NCBI GenBank assembly: GCA_905480085.1
Contig: CAJQPD010000304.1
Span: 1 to 5,472 of the forward strand
Length of the DNA: 5,472 nt
Direction of reading: 5' to 3'
Source: an uncultured Acidimicrobiia bacterium
GTDB taxonomy: Bacteria > Actinomycetota > Acidimicrobiia > Spongiisociales > JAENVV01
Made by a program: the position numbers and the translations under genes. The notes below the pieces were generated by a model, which worked only from the letters and a program-made list of their open reading frames with translations, was not told where the DNA came from and did not search any database. The number at the start of each line of letters is the position of its first letter. Position 1 is the stretch's first letter. Shown piece after piece: positions 1-5,472 of this stretch.

Positions 1-501
1 AAACAGCTGGCCGTTCAGAGCCGAAGTCCAGCTGACCGTGCTTCCCCCGTCATCACTGATTGCACTATCCGTACCTCCGGCCCCGTCCCCACCTGAGACC
101 GGGCCATAGTTCATTTGGACGCTCGTGACGGCCGAGTGGGCGGCACCGGACTGACCGGTGGTGTCGGCGGCGAAGCTCATGCCAAACGCCAGGGTTTGGT
201 TGAGCGCAGTCGGGGTGGCCGAGTTAGAGATATGGAGGAGGTAGGTGACCGTATCGCCGCAGGTGAAGTCGCCACCTTGGAGTGACTCGACAATGTCGTT
301 GCTAGCGCCAACGGTTCGATCGTCGTAGGCGCCACCACCAGTGGCATGGTTGTACAAGTTGGGAGCCGCAGCTACGAAGTCGAGACTGAAGTCTCCGCCG
401 TCAGCCTGAACTCGGGGGGCAACAACAACAAACGATGCAAGGAACACCGCAATCGCAATCATGAGGAATCCGACTCGTCGCCGGGTTTCTACAGCCTGCA
501 T
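1..501 (-). CDS. Secreted protein of unknown function, N-terminal part (C-terminus beyond the left edge)
   Basis: An uninterrupted minus-strand frame of 167 codons starts with ATG at 499-501 and runs off the window, so only the N-terminus is visible. Residues 1-33 look like a Sec signal peptide: Arg7-Arg9, a hydrophobic core at about 12-28, and an Ala-x-Ala-like end (V-Q-A33) before D-G-G. The mature part is rich in Gly, Ser, Thr, Asp and Asn, has one cysteine (Cys81), and contains the stretch CGDTVTYLLHIS at 81-92, which reads like beta-strand surface-protein sequence. An acidic, Gly-rich segment follows at about 136-154. I do not recognise the family; an exported or cell-surface beta-sandwich protein is inference. 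An in-frame TTG at 505-507 lies 6 nt from GAGAGG (514-519), whereas the ATG lies 12 nt away, so the true start may be two codons earlier. It is transcribed in the same direction as clpX but behind a terminator and its own promoter. Confidence 0.75.
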   Translation of the reverse strand, partial: MQAVETRRRVGFLMIAIAVFLASFVVVAPRVQADGGDFSLDFVAAAPNLYNHATGGGAYDDRTVGASNDIVESLQGGDFTCGDTVTYLLHISNSATPTALNQTLAFGMSFAADTTGQSGAAHSAVTSVQMNYGPVSGGDGAGGTDSAISDDGGSTVSWTSALNGQLF

Positions 502-697
502 CTTCAATTTCCGCCTCTCATCTGTGTAGATGTGGGCGGGCCGGTCTCACCACTAGCTCGCTTCGATTCTCGGTGACCGTACTAACGAATCGAAGGTCGT
601 CGCCTCCCAGTTCCCCTTTTCCGGCTCCGCAGAGCCGGGTTCTTGTTGCTTCCCCCCCCTTCAGGGGATGCAGTCGGGAGAACATTATTCTCCCAAC
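502..697 (-). other. Long hairpin-rich 5' leader of the secreted-protein gene; otherwise gene-free
   Basis: The stretch between the secreted-protein start and clpX holds no convincing gene. Read on the minus strand from the predicted start site near 697, it has: a 7-bp hairpin GGGAGAA/TTCTCCC with a 5-nt loop (676-694); a 4-bp CCCC/GGGG hairpin with a 4-nt loop (656-667); a 7-bp hairpin CCGGCTC/GAGCCGG with a 4-nt loop (621-638); and a 9-bp inverted repeat CTTCGATTC/GAATCGAAG (561-569 with 587-595) enclosing CGGTGACCG. It ends in the likely Shine-Dalgarno GAGAGG at 514-519. Such a leader could be a cis-regulatory RNA. I could not match it from memory to a known riboswitch, and no transcript evidence exists here. 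Confidence 0.45.
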
Positions 698-703
698 ACG
701 TTC

Positions 704-732
704 ATTCAACCACTCTCGGTAGTTCCCGTCAA
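704..732 (-). promoter_or_regulatory. Probable promoter of the secreted-protein gene
   Basis: On the minus strand TTGACG (727-732) is followed, after exactly 17 bp, by TTGAAT (704-709). This gives 5 of 6 matches to the -35 consensus and 4 of 6 to the -10. The base triplet TGG just before the -10 gives an extended -10 element. Transcription would start near 697, about 195 nt before the ATG. Confidence 0.45.
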
Positions 733-811
733 TGGGTCGGTCGACTCAATTCAGCCAGCGTTAAGCCGCAGCAGCCCTGTGGGACAGGGATTCGCAGCGT
801 GGGAATAGGTC

Positions 812-832
812 AAAAAAAACTACGCTGAGCGT
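812..832 (-). terminator. Intrinsic terminator at the end of tig-clpP-clpX
   Basis: A run of eight T on the minus strand (812-819) follows directly after the clpX stop codon. Just before it is the palindrome ACGCT-C-AGCGT (822-832), which includes the last clpX codons and part of the stop, and a second palindrome GTTCGCGAAC (831-840) abuts it. The stem is short, with four pairs around a TCA loop, but the T-tract and position fit an operon terminator. An alternative pairing of CAGCGT at 822-827 (minus strand) with 795-800 is possible. Confidence 0.6.
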
Positions 833-2064
833 TCGCGAACCAGAATTACCTCGGGTTCAGCACCATCAACAATAACCGCCCGATCGACGATGACCCGTTC
901 TACGTCGGTCCGCGACGGGAGATCGTACATCGTGTCGAGCAGGACGCCCTCAAGGATGGCCCGCAGTCCACGGGCGCCGGTTCCTCTGGCGAGTGCCTGG
1001 TCGGCAATGGCTTCGAGTGCATCGTCGGCAAACAACAACTCGACTCCGTCGAGTTCGAAGAACTTGGCAAACTGTTTTACCAGAGCGTTCTTGGGTTCGG
1101 TCAAGATTTGCATGAGCGCCTCCCGATCAAGATCTTCGACGGTTGCCAGAACCGGCAAACGACCGATGAACTCCGGGATAAGACCGAACTTCATGAGATC
1201 CTGCGGCAAGGCCTGTCCGAGAAGCGCCGTATCGGGTATCGACGACTTGTGTTTGAGGTCCGCTCCGAATCCAACGGAACGCTGACCGACCCGGCTCGAA
1301 ATGATAGTTTCCAAACCGGCAAACGCTCCCCCGCAGATGAACAGAACGTTGGAGGTATCAATCTGAAGAAATTCTTGATGCGGATGCTTACGTCCACCCT
1401 GAGGTGGGACCGAGGCAACCGTTCCTTCAAGAATCTTGAGCAAGGCTTGCTGAACGCCTTCACCGGAGACATCTCTGGTTATCGACGGGTTTTCGGATTT
1501 GCGGGCCACCTTGTCGATCTCGTCGATGTAGATGATGCCGTGCTCGGCCCGCTTTACGTCGTAGTCGGCAGCCTGGATCAGTTTGAGGAGAATGTTCTCG
1601 ACGTCTTCGCCGACATAGCCGGCTTCGGTGAGCGCCGTGGCGTCAGCGATGGCGAAGGGAACGTTGAGCACCTTGGCGAGAGTCTGCGCAAGCAGGGTCT
1701 TTCCAGAACCAGTCGGGCCCACCAACAAGATATTGGACTTTTGCAGCTCGACGTCATCGCGCTGGATGCCGGCCCGAACTCGTTTGTAATGGTTATAAAC
1801 CGCTACCGAGAGGACTGTCTTGGCCATGTCCTGGCCGATGACGTAGTCACCGAGAAAGTCGAAGATCTCGCGTGGTTTGGGTAAGTCGGTGAACTCAACG
1901 ACATCGGTACCGGCGAACTCTTCCTCGATGATCTCGTTGCATAATTCGATGCATTCGTCGCAGATATAGACCTGCGGCCCGGCGATCAGCTTCTTTACCT
2001 GTTTCTGCGATTTACCGCAGAAACTGCACTTGAGCAGGTCACCACCTTCACCGAATTTCGCCAC
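820..2064 (-). CDS. clpX: ClpX, ATP-dependent unfoldase subunit of ClpXP
   Basis: This 414-residue protein is the AAA+ hexameric unfoldase that recognises substrates, unfolds them with ATP and threads them into ClpP in the cytoplasm. The N-terminal zinc-binding domain has four ligands, Cys13, Cys16, Cys35 and Cys38. The AAA+ core shows Walker A GPTGSGKT (116-123), pore loop GYVG (149-152), Walker B IIYIDEID (177-184), the RDVSGEGVQ segment (197-205), the RKH loop (225-227) and the C-terminal sensor-2 region with GARGLR. The ClpP-docking loop reads VGF (264-266) where E. coli has IGF, a conservative change. Length matches the family (about 410-430). The start is GTG, 8 nt after AGGAGA (2073-2078), which itself overlaps the clpP stop codon. 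It is the last gene of the operon, 12 nt after clpP. Identification is secure. Confidence 0.98.
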   Translation of the reverse strand: MAKFGEGGDLLKCSFCGKSQKQVKKLIAGPQVYICDECIELCNEIIEEEFAGTDVVEFTDLPKPREIFDFLGDYVIGQDMAKTVLSVAVYNHYKRVRAGIQRDDVELQKSNILLVGPTGSGKTLLAQTLAKVLNVPFAIADATALTEAGYVGEDVENILLKLIQAADYDVKRAEHGIIYIDEIDKVARKSENPSITRDVSGEGVQQALLKILEGTVASVPPQGGRKHPHQEFLQIDTSNVLFICGGAFAGLETIISSRVGQRSVGFGADLKHKSSIPDTALLGQALPQDLMKFGLIPEFIGRLPVLATVEDLDREALMQILTEPKNALVKQFAKFFELDGVELLFADDALEAIADQALARGTGARGLRAILEGVLLDTMYDLPSRTDVERVIVDRAVIVDGAEPEVILVRERSA

Positions 2065-2072
2065 GGTCGATT

Positions 2073-2078
2073 TCTCCT
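2073..2078 (-). promoter_or_regulatory. clpX ribosome binding site overlapping the clpP stop
   Basis: AGGAGA on the minus strand shares bases with the TAG stop of clpP and sits 8 nt before the clpX GTG. This supports the GTG at 2062-2064 as start and suggests translational coupling. Confidence 0.75.
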
Positions 2079-2697
2079 ATCGGGCCGCTGAGACTGCCGT
2101 CAATTCACGACGGGTCAAAATGCTGTCGATGACACCGTACTCGACGGCTTCGTCTGCGAGCATCCAATAATCCCGTTCAGTGTCAATAGTCACTTTTTCG
2201 ACCGACTTGCCGGTGTGCTCGGCGAGGATCTCGTTGAGTTGCTCTCGCATCTGCACAATCAGTTTGGCCTGGATTTCAATGTCGCTCGCCTGACCCTGGG
2301 CTCCACCGTGTGGCTGATGCATCATGATCCTGGCATGAGGTAACGCGTACCGTTTGCCCTTGGCACCGCCGGCGAGAATGACGGCCGCCGCCGAAGCGGC
2401 CATCCCCATGCACACCGTCGATACCGGAGCCGAGATGTAGTTCATCGTGTCATATATGGCGAAGAGCGAGGTGATCGACCCGCCTGGAGAGTTGATATAC
2501 AGCGAGATGTCCTTCTCAGGATCTTCCGACTCGAGGTGCAGAAGTTGCGCCATGATGAGATTGGCGACGTTGTCGTCGATGGGAGTACCCAGGAAGATGA
2601 TCCGGTCCTTGAGCAGTCGGCTGTAGATGTCGAAGGCCCGCTCCCCCCGGCTGCTTGACTCCACAACGGTTGGGACGAGATAGTTCTCGACGTTCAT
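2077..2697 (-). CDS. clpP: ClpP, proteolytic subunit of the Clp protease
   Basis: This 206-residue serine peptidase (family S14) forms the double-heptamer chamber that degrades proteins delivered by ClpX or other Clp ATPases. The catalytic triad is visible: Ser102 in GMAASAAA, His127 in MMHQP and Asp176 in ERDYW. The oxyanion and substrate-binding motif NSPGGS lies at 69-74. A short N-terminal extension (about residues 1-18) may be removed by self-processing, as in many ClpP proteins; that is inference. The ATG start overlaps the tig stop as ATGA, and the Shine-Dalgarno lies inside the last tig codons. Many actinobacteria carry two adjacent clpP genes; only one is present here, and any second copy would lie elsewhere. 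Family and position before clpX make the call secure. Confidence 0.98.
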   Translation of the reverse strand: MNVENYLVPTVVESSSRGERAFDIYSRLLKDRIIFLGTPIDDNVANLIMAQLLHLESEDPEKDISLYINSPGGSITSLFAIYDTMNYISAPVSTVCMGMAASAAAVILAGGAKGKRYALPHARIMMHQPHGGAQGQASDIEIQAKLIVQMREQLNEILAEHTGKSVEKVTIDTERDYWMLADEAVEYGVIDSILTRRELTAVSAAR

Positions 2698-4043
2698 TCT
2701 TCTTCCTCTCGTTGGGCGTTCAGCTCGGCGGCCAGAACTTCAAAGTCAATCGGGTTTCCGTCTTCATCGACAGGAACCGCGGCTTTTAGAAGTTCGTCGT
2801 GTGCTTTCTTTCTCACAATATCATCGATCAGCGCTTTAGTTTGGGTATCGGTCAGACGAGCGGCAACTTGATCAGCCGTCTCGCCTGTCGAAGCCCCAAC
2901 CGCCGCATGCATGGCGGCCACTTCATCGTCCTCGGCGACCAGCCCCGCATCGACCGCAACGGCATCGAACAGCAAGTCGGTTTTGACGTTCTTGGTAGCT
3001 GCGTCCCGCAGGTCGGCCACAAACGTCTCCTGGCTCTGGCCCGTCACCTGGAGATAGTCGTCGAACTCCACGCCTTGCTCAGAGAGTGAGTGGTTGAAAC
3101 GATGGAGCACATTTTCCATCTCGGCCGTCACAATGCTGTCTGGAAGCTCTATTTCGATTTCGTCAACAATCGCACTGATGAGCTGAGAGCGGTACTGCTC
3201 CCAAGACTGGTTGAACTTGCCCCGAGAAATCCGGCGGCGGAGCTCGGTTTGGAGCGCCTCGGCGGTTTCGAATTCGGTGGTCTCGTCGACCCATTCGTCT
3301 GTCAGGTCGGGCAGAGTCTGCTCCTGAATGGCTTTGACGGTCACCGTGATGACGGCGGCCGTGCCGGCCTTGTCGCCGAAACCTTCCGGCAACGTTGCTT
3401 CAAAGTCGGCGGATTCGCCCTGGCTCAGACCCACGACCGCTTCGGCCAGCCCCTCGATGAACGAGGGACCAACCCGGATCGTCAAATCATGGGCAGCTAG
3501 CTCGTCAATGGCGACGCCCTCGGTATCGACGGCGGCCAGATCAACCACGGCGTAGTCATCGTCACGGGCCGGACGATCGACCTCGGTCAACTCGGCAAAT
3601 TGTTCGCGCATACGATCGACCTGCTCGGCCAGGTCCTCTTCACTGACCAGGGGACCAGAAATCTCGATCTCACGACCGACGTAATTCGGCGTCTCATCGA
3701 GAGTCGGCCAACTCGCCACAATCACGGAAATTTCAATACCCGTGTCGGTGTCTCCGACGCGTTCCACCGTCGGCGTGGCCGCCAGCACGATGTCCAACTC
3801 GCCAAGTGCTTCGCCGACCAATTCACCCAGCGCGTCATCTATGGCTTCGGCACGGAGGCGCTCTGATCCAACCGCCGACTCGATGACCTTTCTCGGCGCC
3901 CGACCCGGACGGAAGCCGGGTATACGCATCGAACGCGACAGCCGGCGGGCCGCCGCCGACTTGGCCTCGTCCAGGCGTTCCTCGGGGACATAAAGCACGA
4001 CCCGTTTTTCAAATGGCCCGGCGTCGGTAACTGTGGTTTCCAC
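2694..4043 (-). CDS. tig: Trigger factor, ribosome-associated chaperone and peptidyl-prolyl isomerase
   Basis: This 449-residue protein binds the ribosome near the polypeptide exit and shields nascent chains. The N-terminal ribosome-binding domain carries the signature GFRPGRAP (43-50), matching G-F-R-x-G-x-x-P. The FKBP-like isomerase domain spans about 158-242, with FIEGL at 195-199 and a Gly-rich GFGDKAG segment at 221-227. The substrate-binding C-terminal domain begins near LPDLTDEWV (244-252). The protein is acidic and ends in four Glu residues whose codons carry the clpP ribosome binding site. The start is GTG (4041-4043), with GAGGAG (4050-4055) 6 nt upstream. Length fits the usual 430-490 residues. 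It opens the tig-clpP-clpX operon; no good promoter is visible between it and tRNA-His. Confidence 0.97.
   Translation of the reverse strand: METTVTDAGPFEKRVVLYVPEERLDEAKSAAARRLSRSMRIPGFRPGRAPRKVIESAVGSERLRAEAIDDALGELVGEALGELDIVLAATPTVERVGDTDTGIEISVIVASWPTLDETPNYVGREIEISGPLVSEEDLAEQVDRMREQFAELTEVDRPARDDDYAVVDLAAVDTEGVAIDELAAHDLTIRVGPSFIEGLAEAVVGLSQGESADFEATLPEGFGDKAGTAAVITVTVKAIQEQTLPDLTDEWVDETTEFETAEALQTELRRRISRGKFNQSWEQYRSQLISAIVDEIEIELPDSIVTAEMENVLHRFNHSLSEQGVEFDDYLQVTGQSQETFVADLRDAATKNVKTDLLFDAVAVDAGLVAEDDEVAAMHAAVGASTGETADQVAARLTDTQTKALIDDIVRKKAHDELLKAAVPVDEDGNPIDFEVLAAELNAQREEEE
2704..2710 (-). promoter_or_regulatory. clpP ribosome binding site inside the tig coding end
   Basis: GAGAGGA on the minus strand lies 6 nt before the clpP ATG and is read within the Arg-Glu-Glu codons near the trigger-factor C-terminus. 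It supports the ATG at 2695-2697 and, with the ATGA overlap, translational coupling of tig and clpP. Confidence 0.75.
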
Positions 4044-4068
4044 GTTGCGCTCCTCGATTATTCACAAA

Positions 4069-4097
4069 CCAACACGCGCCTTTCGGGCGCGTGTTGG
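4069..4097 (-). terminator. Strong hairpin between tRNA-His and tig (terminator or processing signal)
   Basis: A perfect 12-bp GC-rich stem, CCAACACGCGCC pairing with GGCGCGTGTTGG around a 5-nt loop, lies 4 nt after the encoded CCA of tRNA-His. It is followed on the minus strand by TTTGTG, a weak T-tract. It would end most tRNA transcripts or define their 3' processing, with some readthrough into tig, whose GTG is 25 nt beyond the stem. Confidence 0.7.
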
Positions 4098-4101
4098 GCT
4101 T

Positions 4102-4179
4102 TGGGGTGACCGACGGGATTTGAACCCGCGACAGCCGGGATCACAACCCGGTGCTCTACCGAACTGAGCTACGGCCACC
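4102..4179 (-). tRNA. tRNA-His (anticodon GUG), with encoded CCA
   Basis: A full cloverleaf folds on the minus strand. The acceptor GTGGCCG pairs with CGGTCAC (one G-U pair), the D-stem is GCTC/GAGC, the anticodon stem CCGGG/CCCGG encloses loop TTGTGAT with anticodon GTG, and the T-arm carries TTCAAAT. The histidine identity pair is present: G-1 at 4179 opposite C73 at 4105. The terminal CCA is encoded at 4102-4104, unlike the other four tRNAs here. It is the third gene of a Gly-Arg-His cluster that reads into tig; the AT-rich spacer upstream (4180-4225) holds no clear promoter. Confidence 0.97.
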
Positions 4180-4225
4180 ATGTATATATCTGTATTTCTA
4201 GTTTTCTGCGCTTATCCGTATGGCG

Positions 4226-4299
4226 CGCTCCCGGAGGGATTCGAACCCCCGACCTCGAGCTTAGAAGGCTCTTGCTCTATCCAACTGAGCTACGGGAGC
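4226..4299 (-). tRNA. tRNA-Arg (anticodon UCU)
   Basis: The minus strand folds into a standard tRNA. The acceptor GCTCCCG/CGGGAGC is fully paired, the D-stem is GCTC/GAGC, the anticodon loop CTTCTAA gives TCT (anticodon at 4263-4265), and the T-loop is TTCGAAT. It reads AGA codons and, by wobble, AGG codons. The discriminator is G73, and the next bases are CGCCA, so CCA is not directly encoded. A weak -10-like TACACT lies at 4312-4317 without a good -35, so transcription with tRNA-Gly is more likely. Confidence 0.97.
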
Positions 4300-4360
4300 A
4301 TCCTGTCCGACAGTGTAAACGCTAGCGAGGGTTTCTCATTCTCACGAGACGCCCTCACCG

Positions 4361-4431
4361 AGCGGGTGACGGGGATCGAACCCGCACCACCAGCTTGGAA
4401 GGCTGGGGCTCTACCATTGAGCTACACCCGC
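4361..4431 (-). tRNA. tRNA-Gly (anticodon UCC)
   Basis: The minus strand gives a 71-nt tRNA without CCA. The acceptor GCGGGTG/CACCCGC is fully paired, the D-stem is GCTC/GAGC with a short loop, the anticodon stem CCAGC/GCTGG encloses loop CTTCCAA (anticodon TCC at 4397-4399), and the T-loop is TTCGATC. The discriminator is T73, usual for bacterial glycine tRNAs. It is the first gene of the Gly-Arg-His cluster, 61 nt before tRNA-Arg. Confidence 0.97.
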
Positions 4432-4445
4432 ATTTTGTAAGCGAG

Positions 4446-4451
4446 ATTGTA
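4446..4451 (-). promoter_or_regulatory. Candidate -10 element for the tRNA-Gly-Arg-His cluster
   Basis: TACAAT on the minus strand (5 of 6 to consensus) would start transcription near 4439, 8 nt before tRNA-Gly. No good -35 stands 16-18 bp upstream, so this is tentative. The 97-bp gap to the divergent hydrolase gene must hold the promoters for both directions. Confidence 0.3.
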
Positions 4452-4528
4452 ACCAGCTTTCTGGCACCGGAGACCGGATAGTCTGGACCGACACTGCACA
4501 CCAGGTCGAGAGAAGAGGAGCTTGCATA

Positions 4529-5080
4529 GTGGCAACAGTTGATATCTTGACCGTCGGCTACATCGGAGAGCGAGTGGCCGGTACGGTCAGCCTGATACGT
4601 GATGAACACGTGATCGCCGTGGTTGATCCCGGCATGGTGTCGAGCCGATGGACAATCCTCGACCCACTCGCCGAACATGGTGTCACCCCTGAGGACGTGA
4701 CCGACGTAATCATCTCGCACCACCATCCCGATCACACCTGGCACATCGCGCTGTTCCCGAACATTCGACTGCACGACTATTGGGCCACCTACGAACGCGA
4801 CATGTGGACATCTCGACCCGCCGAAGGATATGAACTCTCGGACTCCATCCGACTACTCGAGACCCCGGGGCACACACGAGAAGACATTACGACGATGGTC
4901 GAAACCGAGGCCGGGACGCTGGCCATGACCCATCACTGGTGGAACGCCAATTCAGCCAGTGATCCCCGGGCTTTTGATGTCGATCAGCTGAGCCACCATC
5001 GCGGTCGCGTCCTGAAGGAAGCCACGATCATCATCCCGGGCCACGGAGCCGCATTCCCGGCGTTTAACGCCCCGGTCTAA
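4529..5080 (+). CDS. Small metallo-beta-lactamase-fold hydrolase, MBLAC1-like
   Basis: This 183-residue cytoplasmic-looking protein (no signal peptide) has the metal-binding motif HHHPDH (His64, His66, Asp68, His69), a third-site His115 in TPGHT, and a final His172 in PGHG. Compared from memory with the short MBLAC1 group, the order of motifs, the LFP segment after the first motif, the GT strand and the terminal PGHG all agree. The usual metal-bridging Asp of the family (Gly-Asp after the GT strand) appears to be replaced by His136 in MTHHWW; this rests on a by-eye alignment. The substrate is unknown, since the fold covers thioesterases, nucleases, lactonases and others. The GTG start lies 8 nt after AGAGGAG (4514-4520). 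The gene stands alone on the plus strand, convergent with tRNA-Pro 28 nt downstream. No clear promoter was found. Confidence 0.88.
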   Translation: MATVDILTVGYIGERVAGTVSLIRDEHVIAVVDPGMVSSRWTILDPLAEHGVTPEDVTDVIISHHHPDHTWHIALFPNIRLHDYWATYERDMWTSRPAEGYELSDSIRLLETPGHTREDITTMVETEAGTLAMTHHWWNANSASDPRAFDVDQLSHHRGRVLKEATIIIPGHGAAFPAFNAPV

Positions 5081-5108
5081 CCCGGCCAGGGCGATGAGCC
5101 ATTCTTTG

Positions 5109-5182
5109 TCGGGCTGGTCAGATTTGAACTGACGACCCCCTGCTCCCAAAGCAGGTGCGCTACCAAGCTGCGCTACAGCCCG
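5109..5182 (-). tRNA. tRNA-Pro (anticodon UGG)
   Basis: The minus strand folds into a tRNA. The acceptor CGGGCTG/CAGCCCG is fully paired and has the C1-G72 pair typical of bacterial proline tRNAs. The D-stem is GCGC/GCGC, the anticodon stem CCTGC/GCAGG encloses loop TTTGGGA (anticodon TGG at 5146-5148), and the T-stem GTCAG/CTGAC holds TTCAAAT. The discriminator is A73, followed by CAA, so CCA is not encoded. It is convergent with the hydrolase gene and divergent from tRNA-Lys; I found no clear promoter or terminator for it. Confidence 0.97.
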
Positions 5183-5253
5183 TTCTTGTGTTGATCAGTT
5201 TGGCACGTTTCCGGACGACCAGATTCGCGATTCCGTTTTGTGGAGGCATCCAA

Positions 5254-5282
5254 TTGGCACGGCAAGCCGGATCGGATATAAA
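5254..5282 (+). promoter_or_regulatory. Promoter of tRNA-Lys
   Basis: TTGGCA (5254-5259) and TATAAA (5277-5282), each 5 of 6 to the housekeeping sigma consensus, are separated by exactly 17 bp. Transcription should begin near 5289-5290, one or two bases before the mature tRNA, leaving almost no 5' leader. Confidence 0.75.
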
Positions 5283-5290
5283 CTGAATCC

Positions 5291-5363
5291 GGGTCGCTAG
5301 CTCAATTGGCAGAGCAACGGACTCTTAATCCGCAGGTTCCGGGTTCAAGTCCCGGGCGGCCTA
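5291..5363 (+). tRNA. tRNA-Lys (anticodon CUU), weakly paired
   Basis: The plus strand folds as a tRNA with D-stem GCTC/GAGC, loop CTCTTAA with anticodon CTT at 5324-5326, T-stem CCGGG/CCCGG and T-loop TTCAAGT, reading AAG codons. The acceptor GGGTCGC/GCGGCCT has two G-U pairs, G1-U72 and U4-G69, and the top of the anticodon stem is an A27-C43 mismatch. The discriminator is A73, followed by CCCA rather than CCA. With a good promoter and terminator hairpin it is probably functional, but the pairing is unusually poor for a lysine tRNA. Confidence 0.92.
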
Positions 5364-5368
5364 CCCAC

Positions 5369-5404
5369 AAACGGAGCGTCTCTTCGATGAAGGGCGCTCC
5401 GTTT
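5369..5404 (+). terminator. Terminator hairpin after tRNA-Lys, possibly bidirectional
   Basis: A perfect 10-bp stem, AAACGGAGCG (5369-5378) with CGCTCCGTTT (5395-5404), is extended by an inner stem CTTC/GAAG around a GAT loop. The T-tract is short, with three T at the end of the stem. The symmetric A and T flanks would also serve a minus-strand gene from the right. Confidence 0.65.
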
Positions 5405-5472
5405 CTCGTCGCATGAGCCCGGACCCATTTCTTGCACTACTCGTCGTGCGGACGGGGCGGAACTGCCAGACG
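5405..5472. other. Unresolved right edge
   Basis: Two readings are possible. On the plus strand, ATG at 5413-5415 opens a 20-codon frame to the window end, but no ribosome binding site precedes it. On the minus strand, a frame entering from the right ends at TAG (5437-5439) after 11 codons, which would fit a convergent gene using the hairpin at 5369-5404. Neither can be decided from this sequence. Confidence 0.25.

Noticed and set aside
652..659. Run of eight C as a phase-variation tract
   Set aside because: It lies in a non-coding leader, so length changes would not shift a reading frame; it is more likely chance or part of the hairpin at 656-667.
518..709. Short minus-strand open frame inside the leader of the secreted-protein gene
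   Set aside because: It begins with TTG within the proposed -10, or with ATG inside a hairpin. The product is low-complexity and basic without domain features. A leader peptide is possible but unsupported.
1108..1884. Long open frame on the plus strand, opposite clpX
   Set aside because: It is the antisense shadow of a secure clpX gene; the translation shows no recognisable domain and there is no convincing ribosome binding site.
3090..3500. Open frame on the plus strand, opposite tig
   Set aside because: Shadow of the trigger-factor gene, whose frame has full family motifs.
4057..4062. AATAAT as a -10 element for tig
   Set aside because: It would start transcription within the tig ribosome binding site, and there is no -35 at the right distance.
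4180..4440. Plus-strand open frame across tRNA-Arg and tRNA-Gly
   Set aside because: It is almost entirely made of antisense tRNA sequence, a common false gene call.
4355..4774. Minus-strand open frame across tRNA-Gly and the start of the hydrolase gene
   Set aside because: It overlaps two well-supported genes and shows no domain.
5059..5071. Inverted repeat GGCGTT/AACGCC near the end of the hydrolase gene as a terminator
   Set aside because: It lies inside the coding sequence with a single-base centre and has no T-tract on either strand.

Overview
This window looks like core chromosome from an actinobacterium-like organism, possibly of the Acidimicrobiia. That placement is an inference from mid-to-high GC content, GTG starts on three of four complete genes, the protein sequences and the gene order; the sequence does not prove it. 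There are no phage, insertion-sequence or CRISPR signs.

Layout from left to right. (1) Positions 1-501, minus strand: the first 167 codons of an unrecognised secreted protein whose C-terminus lies beyond the left edge. It is preceded by a leader of about 200 nt containing several hairpins and a reasonable promoter. (2) Positions 820-4043, minus strand: the protein quality-control operon tig-clpP-clpX. Trigger factor folds nascent chains at the ribosome exit; ClpX unfolds tagged or native proteins and feeds them to the ClpP peptidase. tig and clpP overlap by 4 bases, clpP and clpX are 12 bases apart, and a T-tract terminator begins inside the clpX stop region. (3) Positions 4102-4431, minus strand: three tRNA genes, transcribed in the order Gly(UCC), Arg(UCU), His(GUG), lying directly upstream of tig. 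A 12-bp GC-rich hairpin separates tRNA-His from tig. (4) Positions 4529-5080, plus strand: a small metallo-beta-lactamase-fold hydrolase resembling the MBLAC1 group. (5) Positions 5109-5182, minus strand: tRNA-Pro(UGG). (6) Positions 5254-5404, plus strand: a self-contained tRNA-Lys(CUU) unit with a clear promoter and terminator hairpin.

The most interesting points are modest: a structured, possibly regulatory leader before the secreted protein; an apparent Asp-to-His change at the metal-bridging position of the hydrolase; chaperone and protease genes with no evident promoter of their own lying behind a tRNA cluster; and an unusually weakly paired tRNA-Lys. I found no new defence or mobile system here.
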